DNA of 10,911 bases from Archaeoglobaceae archaeon (GTDB lineage Archaea; Halobacteriota; Archaeoglobi; Archaeoglobales; Archaeoglobaceae), in assembly GCA_027066965.1 (NCBI GenBank), contig JAMOMT010000033.1, positions 1-10,911 of the forward strand, in the 5' to 3' direction. Positions 5,475 through 10,911 of the stretch are shown here, one piece after another. Positions within the stretch are counted from its first letter, which is position 1. Each line of letters opens with the position of its first letter. The position numbers and the translations under genes were made by a program. Below the pieces are notes generated by a model. That model did not search any database and was not told the origin of the DNA. It worked only from the letters and a program-made list of their open reading frames with translations.

Positions 5475-7688
5475 TCAGTATCCGAGCAGAAACGTGAAAA
5501 CCATGTACGTCATCGCCACGAGCACGAGTGCGTGCTTTAGCCCGGCTTTGAGCTCACCCTCTCCCATTAGTCCCGCTATGAGCCCGCTTATCGTTCCGTT
5601 GATTAGGGAAGTGTGGTAGAAGAGCTGAGTCATCTCCTTTACGTTTGGAACCCTGAACTGTATGTACGAGTAGCTTACTTGGGGGATGTGCATCTTCGAG
5701 AACACGTGTATAAAGTTGGAGGTCAGTATGTATATCGTGAACAGGAAGACCGAGAAAGTCATGTATATTACGACGACGTAAACGAACATCTCACTCTTGA
5801 CTCGGTTCTTGAGCTCTAAATAAAGCTGTGCATCGTTTGCGGCTGTGAACAGCGCATCCTTTATCGTTCCGGCTGCTTCCATCGACTTTAGAAGAATGGA
5901 CGTAACCTTAGTTACCGTCATGCTGCTAACTCTTCTTTCGAACCTCTTAAGCGCGTCACTCAATAGCATTCCCCATTCAAGATCTCTCTTTATTAGCACT
6001 ATCTCTGAGCTCAGAGCTCCGAGGTTAGAGGACGAGAGAATCCTTATCGCCATGACAATGTTCAATCCGCTCTCGTTCAGACTCGCGAGCTGTTTTAAGA
6101 AGTCTGGAATGTGCTCCTCTATCTTCCTTATCCTCCTGTTCCTTATCTCCGCCAGAATTGCATACGGAGTTATCGTGACGAATAGAAATACCACAAATAT
6201 CGTTTCTGGCTTCATCTTGTAAATGAACGGAAGAGTTAGTAGGAAAGCGGGAAAGCTAATGTAAAAGACGTACTCTGGCTTGTATATGAATATCCTCAGA
6301 TCGCTCAGAACAAGCTTTACCCTCCTAACCAGCTCCCTGTACATCCTCGTGAACTTTCCGGGATAGCTAAAGTCTGGAGGTCTTCCAGAGCAAACTCTCG
6401 CCGAAAGTCTGCTTTTCCTGAACTTTTCGCCTGTCCACTTTACCTCGTACTCGGACATCATCGACATGAGGAGCCAGATGAACATCCCACCTCCTACTGG
6501 CATGTAGATGTAGATTATGAGCTTCATCAGGTCCGTCGAGTAACCCTGCATCATTCCCATGACGACGAAAATTATAAGCAGGAAGAGAGGAGCAACTACG
6601 AGAGCAGAAACGTAAACTTCCGCAAGGATTCCGAGGCTGTTTAGGAAAAGCTCTTGGTACTTCTCTCTCTCGTCCATGAGGTGCTGGGACTTGAACTCTA
6701 GAAACTCGCTGAGCCTTCCACTACCCTCGACAACGCTTATCATGTCGTCTAGGAAGTCCGCAAACTTTTGAGAAGGGGTAGTGTTGGCAACGTACCTCAT
6801 GGCCGATATCAGGTTTTCGTGGAAAACCTTCACCTTGTTCACTATTACCCTGAACTCCTTTCCGACCTCTCCTGTCACGGATATCTCGTCGGCTATAATC
6901 TGGAACATTTCCGTTACGGGGATTCCTCCCTTCGACATTCCGAGCATCATGTTGACGACATGCGGAAATATGACCTCTATCTGCCCTCTCCTGTGGGAAG
7001 CGTACATCCTCGGATAGGCTAGTATTAGGTACCTGAAGAACAGGAAGAGAACTACCGTTGTTATCAGTGCGGATATGAAGGAAGCGAGAAACACGAGAGA
7101 ACTGTGAGGCAGATTGAATGAGAATGGCAGGTTTGCGTAAACTGTCATGTGGGGTTTAATCTTTTGCATGAAAAACGTATATGCAAGATCACCGATCAGG
7201 TACCCGAAAACGAAAAAGATCGGCGTAAGGAGCAGAGGGTAGAAAAGGGAAGCTGCAAGGTACTTTGGAACAGTAACCGGCATCCTGCACCCTCTGATAC
7301 TCTTTTCGAGTTCCGCATATTTTTCCGGATTCTTTCTGTACTTCTTCCTGTAGTACATTACGAGGGAAGAAGGAACGAAAATCCTGACGGACTCTCTATT
7401 GTAGTCCTCGCTTTTGAAAAGAAGCTGAATTCTCTCGAGAAGAGATACGGGCTTCTCCTTCTTCTTTTTTATCTCTTTCAGACCTTTTTCTGCTCTCTTT
7501 CTCTTTCTCTCTTCCTTCAGCTCTCCGAAGTAAATTTTCACGTCTCTTACGGCGTCTATATACTCCTTTACTGCGTCTTTAATTCCTTTCCTAGAAAAGT
7601 AATCTTGAGTTTCAATTTTTAACTTCTCTCCTTCTTCTATTATCGAATTTATCTTGATTCTGAGTTCTTCCAGTTTTTGTGTATTCAT
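5475..7688 (-). CDS. FlaJ/TadC-like (GspF-type) membrane platform protein
   Basis: This 737-residue protein belongs to the archaeal FlaJ/ArlJ and GspF/TadC superfamily, the membrane platform on which type IV pilus-like machines are built. Two GspF-type helical domains are visible: the first about 235-375 (beginning RGQIEVIFPHVVNMMLGMSK), the second about 522-655 (beginning EEHIPDFLKQLASLNESG). About nine membrane helices lie near 143-170, 196-225, 352-380, 386-410, 472-490, 495-512, 634-656, 688-708 and 718-736. The first 140 residues form a charged cytosolic extension with a Lys-rich stretch at 61-80. The usual partner ATPase (GspE/ArlI), prepilin and peptidase genes are absent nearby; instead the upstream neighbours are a MinD-like ATPase, a coiled-coil protein and an actin-like ATPase. 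It appears to have its own promoter. Confidence 0.88.
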   Translation of the reverse strand: MNTQKLEELRIKINSIIEEGEKLKIETQDYFSRKGIKDAVKEYIDAVRDVKIYFGELKEERKRKRAEKGLKEIKKKKEKPVSLLERIQLLFKSEDYNRESVRIFVPSSLVMYYRKKYRKNPEKYAELEKSIRGCRMPVTVPKYLAASLFYPLLLTPIFFVFGYLIGDLAYTFFMQKIKPHMTVYANLPFSFNLPHSSLVFLASFISALITTVVLFLFFRYLILAYPRMYASHRRGQIEVIFPHVVNMMLGMSKGGIPVTEMFQIIADEISVTGEVGKEFRVIVNKVKVFHENLISAMRYVANTTPSQKFADFLDDMISVVEGSGRLSEFLEFKSQHLMDEREKYQELFLNSLGILAEVYVSALVVAPLFLLIIFVVMGMMQGYSTDLMKLIIYIYMPVGGGMFIWLLMSMMSEYEVKWTGEKFRKSRLSARVCSGRPPDFSYPGKFTRMYRELVRRVKLVLSDLRIFIYKPEYVFYISFPAFLLTLPFIYKMKPETIFVVFLFVTITPYAILAEIRNRRIRKIEEHIPDFLKQLASLNESGLNIVMAIRILSSSNLGALSSEIVLIKRDLEWGMLLSDALKRFERRVSSMTVTKVTSILLKSMEAAGTIKDALFTAANDAQLYLELKNRVKSEMFVYVVVIYMTFSVFLFTIYILTSNFIHVFSKMHIPQVSYSYIQFRVPNVKEMTQLFYHTSLINGTISGLIAGLMGEGELKAGLKHALVLVAMTYMVFTFLLGY

Positions 7689-7716
7689 TACAGGGATACC
7701 TCAGCTGTTAGATGGA

Positions 7717-7727
7717 GATATACTTAA
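7717..7727 (-). promoter_or_regulatory. TATA box of the FlaJ-like gene
   Basis: On the minus strand TTAAGTATATC is centred 34 bases before the ATG at 7688. A GAGGT ribosome-site-like sequence lies at 7698-7702, nine bases before the ATG. It suggests that the FlaJ-like gene can be transcribed apart from the MinD-like gene. Confidence 0.45.
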
Positions 7728-7757
7728 CGCAATTAGCATCACCATAAAGATCGGTTG

Positions 7758-7775
7758 AAAAATCCGGAAAACGGA
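7758..7775 (-). terminator. Weak hairpin plus T-run after the MinD-like gene
   Basis: On the minus strand, seven bases after the MinD-like stop codon, a small stem (TCCG-TTTTC-CGGA) is followed by A and five T residues. The stem has only four pairs, so this is a weak call. The T-run alone could cause partial termination. Confidence 0.35.
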
Positions 7776-7782
7776 ATCAAGA

Positions 7783-8535
7783 TCAGCAGATTCGGGAGAT
7801 GCTGTAGGCCAGCTCCGATATGTTTTTCAGGAACTTTGGTCTGAAGTACTTCTTAGACCAGACTTCGGGGAACTTCCTTATCCTTTCGTCGAATGGTATA
7901 ACTCCTACAACCTTGTCGAGGTTAACACTTCTTCTTCCCTCGTACTTATTCACGACGAATCCCGTTATCTTCACTCCTGAAAGCTCAAGAGCTTTTGCTA
8001 GCTTCGTTGCGTCGAGGTAAGAGGCTCTTTCGTCTGCCGTCACAACGACTATGCAGTCGGAGAGTGATGCCGGATATGTGGAATACCTAGTCATGCCCGG
8101 CGGGAGGTCGAGTATTACGTAGTCGTAAAGACTCTTCACGTTCGTCAGAAAAGCCGGAAGCTTCGAAAGGTCTGGCTTTTTTGCAAGATCAACTATCGAT
8201 CTAGATGGATAAACGTGCATGGTAACATCTCTAACCTTAACGCTGACACTTTTGACGTCTTTTACCCTGCAAACTCCGGTCAGGAAGTGAGTAACCGTCA
8301 TTTCTGGCAACTCTCTCGCATAGCTGTGCAGGTTCGGCAGTGCGAGGTTCAGATCTACGACTGCTACTGAGAAGCTCTGAAGGGCAAGAGCAGCTCCTAC
8401 GTGGAGAGATATGAGAGTCTTTCCTACTCCACCCTTACCGGACGGAAAGGATATTATCTTCCCTCCAGGGGACCTGAATAGCCTGTAAAGTTCCAGAATT
8501 TCTTTCAGCTTTTTCAGACACCTTTCAACTTTCAT
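7783..8535 (-). CDS. MinD/ParA-type ATPase with N-terminal helix
   Basis: A 250-residue P-loop ATPase of the MinD/ParA/FlhG (deviant Walker A) group, dimerising ATPases that position other complexes on membranes or DNA. Motifs: deviant Walker A PSGKGGVGKT (31-40) with signature Lys34, Walker A' VVDLNLALPNL (59-69) with Asp61, Walker B VILDLPPG (140-147) with Asp143, and VVNK (194-197). Residues 1-24 form an amphipathic basic/leucine helix before the core, as in FlhG/FleN-type proteins. A typical MinD C-terminal membrane-targeting helix is not obvious. The start lies 12 bases after the coiled-coil gene's stop, so the two are probably cotranscribed. Its placement next to a FlaJ/TadC-like gene recalls TadZ and FlhG, which locate pili and flagella; that role is inferred. 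Confidence 0.88.
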   Translation of the reverse strand: MKVERCLKKLKEILELYRLFRSPGGKIISFPSGKGGVGKTLISLHVGAALALQSFSVAVVDLNLALPNLHSYARELPEMTVTHFLTGVCRVKDVKSVSVKVRDVTMHVYPSRSIVDLAKKPDLSKLPAFLTNVKSLYDYVILDLPPGMTRYSTYPASLSDCIVVVTADERASYLDATKLAKALELSGVKITGFVVNKYEGRRSVNLDKVVGVIPFDERIRKFPEVWSKKYFRPKFLKNISELAYSISRIC

Positions 8536-8547
8536 AAACTCACGAAC

Positions 8548-9336
8548 TTAAAGCAGCCTTGGAGACTTCGAGTCTGCCTTTCTCTCCGCACTTTTCTTCT
8601 CAACGAAGGGTACGAACTCATCGAACTTTTCTGAGAGGGAGAAAATTTTTTTCCTGTTAACCTGAACCTCGCTCTTCAAGGCAGAAATCTCCTTTTCGAG
8701 CCTGGACACTTCCATTTTCAGCTTTTCTTCGAGTTCTTCACTACTTTTGGCCAGCTCTCTCGAAACACTCTCAGAAATCTTTTCTATAACCCTATCTGCA
8801 ACCCTCTCGACAAGAGTTTCCTCGCCGGCAACTTCACGTCTTTCTACAGTCTCTATCTTCTTTTCCAGCTCTTCCAACCTTTTTTCTATCTTTTCTACGT
8901 TCTTTTCGATCTCTTCGTTTAAACTTAAAGCCGGAATTTCTGCAATCGACTTAGAAATTTCCTCTTTTACCGTTTCCCTTACTTTTTTTAGCTCCTCATC
9001 GTACATGTGTATTCTGTCCTTCACGAGCCTTTCGACACTATCAAGTCTCTTGGAGAGCTTTGAAACTTCAAGCTCGAGCCCTTCCAACCTCTTTTTAAGC
9101 CCCTCGTCCATTTCAGGTCTTGGAGCTGACTTGCTCTCGAGTTCTAGCTGCGTAACTCTACCAGAAAGCTCTGCGAAAGCAGCTCTGATCTCTTTTAGCT
9201 CTTCTGATATCTCTGCGTACTGAGTTTTTATCTCCTCACTTGACTTCTCTAGCTCCGGTATCAGTTCGTCGATGACTTTCTTGAGTTCCTCAAACAGCCT
9301 GTCCCACTTGTCGAGTATGGCTTCTGCACCCTTCAT
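8548..9336 (-). CDS. Long coiled-coil protein
   Basis: A 262-residue, soluble, Glu/Lys-rich protein that is coiled coil almost throughout: about 10-68, 77-132 and 142-240. These are separated by proline-containing breaks near 71-75 (APRPE) and 133-140 (EIPALSLN). No membrane helix, Cys or catalytic motif is visible; the C-terminus is basic and ends DSKSPRLL. I do not recognise a family, and composition makes random similarity likely in searches. I chose ATG 9336 because GGTG lies six bases upstream and a TATA box lies at 9365-9374; GTG 9345 would add three residues. Sitting between the actin-like gene and the MinD-like gene, it may be an adaptor or scaffold linking them; this is inference. 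Confidence 0.75.
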   Translation of the reverse strand: MKGAEAILDKWDRLFEELKKVIDELIPELEKSSEEIKTQYAEISEELKEIRAAFAELSGRVTQLELESKSAPRPEMDEGLKKRLEGLELEVSKLSKRLDSVERLVKDRIHMYDEELKKVRETVKEEISKSIAEIPALSLNEEIEKNVEKIEKRLEELEKKIETVERREVAGEETLVERVADRVIEKISESVSRELAKSSEELEEKLKMEVSRLEKEISALKSEVQVNRKKIFSLSEKFDEFVPFVEKKSAERKADSKSPRLL

Positions 9337-9364
9337 ACTAAACACCGCGCCCTCAGTGGTTGCA

Positions 9365-9374
9365 GATTTAAGCG
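9365..9374 (-). promoter_or_regulatory. TATA box of the coiled-coil/MinD unit
   Basis: On the minus strand CGCTTAAATC is centred 33 bases before the ATG at 9336. This places a transcript start near 9343 with a very short leader. It lies after the T-run that follows the actin-like gene, which supports a separate transcript for the coiled-coil and MinD-like genes. Confidence 0.4.
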
Positions 9375-9413
9375 AAACTTTTAGTCAGTTTATGGGTAAA
9401 TTTGTAACAGTGC

Positions 9414-9424
9414 AAAAAATTTAA
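9414..9424 (-). terminator. T-run after the actin-like gene
   Basis: On the minus strand, about nine bases after the stop codon, the sequence TTAAATTTTTT ends in six T residues without a hairpin. This is the usual form of an archaeal intrinsic terminator. Confidence 0.4.
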
Positions 9425-9432
9425 TTACATAT

Positions 9433-10509
9433 TTAAGATTTCTTTTCAAGCCTGAACTTGGATATCGTGTAAGCCCCTCTCGCAGAAGCCGTTGAAGGTC
9501 TTTCGGGAGTTACTATTTTCACGGCCACGCCTAGCCTATCTCTTAGAAGAGCTTCAAGCTTTTCAGCGAGTCCCGGAATTTCAGCCATTCCGCCGATGAG
9601 TATGAAATCCTTCTTAAGTATTTGCTTGTAGACTGAGAAGTTTCTCTCTGCAAGCTCTGGAAGGAACTGCATGGCAACGAAATCCGCAACTTCCTCAATG
9701 TACTCGTTTACCGGCCTTATTATGCACTCGTCAACTCTGAAGCTGTACTTACCCTTCTCGAAGAGGTGAACAGTCTCCTGAACTTTCTCCCAGTTCTTGA
9801 GGTTCGCGTATTTCTCCTTGAACTCTCTCGCAGTGTTCAGGTCTATGTTAACAGCTCCTCTCGTCTCGTTCTGTATTTCGTTCCTTATCCTCCTGTCAAC
9901 AGCATCTCCCGATATTGCACCTGTTACGAGGCTGTAAACTATCCCACCCCTTCTAACTGCCACGACTTCGGTCGTCGAAGATCCGAGGTTTATAACGAGA
10001 AAACTTCTGTTTATCATTTCCATACCTTCTGGCAGTGCTAGAGCTCCGAGGAAGGAGTCGTTCCACATCTCCTTTCCTATCCACCCCACCGGCAGCTGGG
10101 CTATGACTTTTTTCACGAGGTTTATGCACACGTCGCTCTCTATTGCCGGAACTGCATAGGTTACGTAGCTGTTCTCAGGGATGTCGTACTCCCTAACGAG
10201 CTGAGTCAAGTATATCTTGAGGAGCTCCGCCTCCTCCTCCGTACCGGGGAAGCCACCTCTGAGCATGTAGTTTACTTCATCTCCGAAGAGTTCGAGGGCT
10301 TCATCGCCTATTACGTATTCTTTTTCTCCCGTAACGGGGTTCTCGACCTCCTTTATGCATGTGTGAGCGACGAACTCGCCCTCGTCTGTAACTATCACGG
10401 TGTGCTGGGAGCCTATCTTTATTCCGACCGGTACGGCTATCGTTTCTGTTTTTTCCTCCTTCTTTTCTTCCTGATTAGCGTTTTCCACATTAGCGTTTTC
10501 ATCGCTCAT
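9433..10509 (-). CDS. Actin-fold (MreB/FtsA-like) ATPase
   Basis: A 358-residue protein of the actin/Hsp70/FtsA superfamily. Phosphate-1 motif: PVGIKIGSQHTVIV (27-40). Phosphate-2 motif: LVINLGSSTTEVVAVRRGGI (171-190), where bacterial MreB has DIGGGT. Adenosine motif: DFILIGGMAEIPGL (301-314), then RPSTASARGAY (337-347). The N-terminus (1-24) is an acidic Asn/Glu/Lys-rich tail and the C-terminus is basic. I place the start at 10509, where AGGTG lies six bases upstream. The frame is open back to an ATG at 10683, which would give 416 residues and lies 31 bases from a TATA box, so the longer form cannot be excluded. It may form filaments like MreB or MamK, or act as a PilM-like adaptor; neither can be read from sequence alone. 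Confidence 0.85.
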   Translation of the reverse strand: MSDENANVENANQEEKKEEKTETIAVPVGIKIGSQHTVIVTDEGEFVAHTCIKEVENPVTGEKEYVIGDEALELFGDEVNYMLRGGFPGTEEEAELLKIYLTQLVREYDIPENSYVTYAVPAIESDVCINLVKKVIAQLPVGWIGKEMWNDSFLGALALPEGMEMINRSFLVINLGSSTTEVVAVRRGGIVYSLVTGAISGDAVDRRIRNEIQNETRGAVNIDLNTAREFKEKYANLKNWEKVQETVHLFEKGKYSFRVDECIIRPVNEYIEEVADFVAMQFLPELAERNFSVYKQILKKDFILIGGMAEIPGLAEKLEALLRDRLGVAVKIVTPERPSTASARGAYTISKFRLEKKS

Positions 10510-10683
10510 ACCGAACACCTGAACGGCCTGCGTGTTAATTCTAAAAATCCTTTTCTGTTTTATCATCGACTGTACCATCAGTAGATTGAGCTTGTTTGAA
10601 GCTGACGACTCTCCTTTCTCTTCTCGACATAGCTTTTTGGTATTTTCAGCTCTAGTTATCAGAAGTCTATCTATAACGGGCAT
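10510..10683 (-). other. Leader or N-terminal extension of the actin-like gene
   Basis: These 58 codons are open in frame with the actin-like gene and begin with ATG. Codon choice here (CTA, CGA, TGT, ACT) looks less like the neighbouring genes, and the predicted residues have no recognisable fold. A T-rich TATA-like element (about 10540-10550) and a ribosome site also occur near the inner ATG at 10509. I lean towards a transcribed leader, but this is open. Confidence 0.35.
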
Positions 10684-10685
10684 CA

Positions 10686-10730
10686 GTGCACATCATGCAC
10701 ACTTCGCAAACTATATTAACGATTAATCGT
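10686..10730 (-). promoter_or_regulatory. Promoter with two inverted repeats before the actin-like gene
   Basis: The minus strand holds the TATA-like element GTTAATATAG at 10711-10720. A perfect 12-base palindrome, ACGATTAATCGT, overlaps it on the upstream side (10719-10730). A second inverted repeat, GTGCA-N5-TGCAC (10686-10700), spans the expected transcription start. Operators at these two places could bind a dimeric regulator that controls access of TBP/TFB or RNA polymerase. Confidence 0.45.
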
Positions 10731-10804
10731 ACAACTTTAAATTAGAACTGGTAAGGAGGTGGTGTGTAGAAGGAGTGGGGAAAGTTTTGGAGCGGTATTG
10801 GGTG
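10731..10804. other. Intergenic stretch between the PhoU-like and actin-like genes
   Basis: The plus strand is purine-rich (AAGGAGGTGG at 10753-10762, and GTAGAAGGAG), so the minus strand is a pyrimidine tract just after the PhoU-like stop codon. No separate gene is supported here. Confidence 0.4.
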
Positions 10805-10911
10805 TCAGCCGTCCATGGCTATGTCGAGAGCTATTTCAGCCATGTCGGCTGAATAGGCAGCGATTCTGGCTATGCTGTCAACTATTGACTTGATCTTTAA
10901 AGCTTCTTCGA
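10805..10911 (-). CDS. PhoU-like protein, C-terminal end (partial)
   Basis: Only the last 35 codons are in the window; the gene continues beyond position 10911. The peptide includes IVDSIARIAAYSADMAEIAL, matching the final helix of PhoU-type domains, where a conserved R-I-A-x-Y-x-x-D-I/M-A-E-I pattern contributes to the metal-binding helical bundle. PhoU proteins modulate phosphate uptake and signalling. In archaea the domain also occurs fused to an AbrB-like DNA-binding domain; which form this is cannot be seen. It is on the same strand as the actin-like gene, whose promoter lies in the roughly 120 bases between them. Confidence 0.65.
   Translation of the reverse strand, partial: EEALKIKSIVDSIARIAAYSADMAEIALDIAMDG

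Noticed and set aside
8747..9223. A 158-residue plus-strand ORF very rich in Ser and Phe
   Set aside because: This is the mirror image of the Glu/Lys-rich coiled-coil gene; GAA/GAG/AAG codons read backwards give Ser, Phe and Leu.
5475..10683. Complete type IV pilus or archaellum operon
   Set aside because: No ATPase with GspE motifs, no class III signal peptide protein and no prepilin peptidase are encoded here; the cluster is at most an accessory or orphan platform.
10762..10893. A 43-codon plus-strand GTG ORF after AAGGAGGT
   Set aside because: The ribosome-like sequence is striking, but the frame runs antisense through the PhoU-like C-terminus and has a Cys/Trp/Arg-heavy composition unlike real proteins here.
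1..10911. CRISPR arrays, tRNA or rRNA genes, intact insertion sequences
   Set aside because: No regularly spaced repeats, no cloverleaf-like sequence with GTTCRA, and no intact transposase with terminal inverted repeats were seen by eye. A covariance-model or IS search could still find something small.

Overview
The window looks like chromosomal DNA of a hyperthermophilic or thermophilic euryarchaeon. The reasons are an archaeal aIF2-gamma gene, archaeal TATA boxes placed 24-35 bases before start codons (several genes look leaderless), heavy AGG/AGA and ATA codon use, Lys/Glu-rich proteins, and an archaeal FlaJ/ArlJ-type membrane protein. Archaeoglobales (Archaeoglobus, Ferroglobus, Geoglobus) is my best guess from the gene repertoire; it is inference, not proof.

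Left part (1-2842): a small 45-residue ORF, then an AT-rich stretch holding the decayed start of an archaeal P-loop ATPase gene on the minus strand, then the aIF2-gamma gene and a PIN-domain nuclease gene. Aside from the decay, this is a translation and RNA-processing neighbourhood. A 330-base gene-poor gap follows. It contains a frameshifted scrap that looks like a signal peptide or Tat signal.

Middle (2843-5422): three minus-strand genes lie head to tail: a four-helix membrane protein with two Cys clusters, an O6-alkylguanine-DNA alkyltransferase, and an exported ferritin-like DUF2202 lipoprotein. A divergent, probably leaderless HD-domain phosphohydrolase gene points the other way.

Right part (5475-10683, all minus strand): in transcription order, an actin/MreB/FtsA-fold ATPase, a long coiled-coil protein, a MinD/ParA-type ATPase with an N-terminal helix, and a 737-residue FlaJ/TadC/GspF-like membrane platform protein with a long charged N-terminus. 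No secretion ATPase (GspE/ArlI), prepilin or prepilin peptidase is present in the window. The set resembles, by parts, the bacterial PilM-PilN/O and TadZ/FlhG positioning modules. It is the best candidate here for an undescribed system: a cytoskeletal or positioning device coupled to a type IV pilus-type membrane platform. Promoter-like and T-run signals between the genes suggest two or three transcription units rather than one strict operon. Two inverted repeats sit at the first promoter.

The right edge carries the C-terminal end of a PhoU-like protein, cut by the window boundary.
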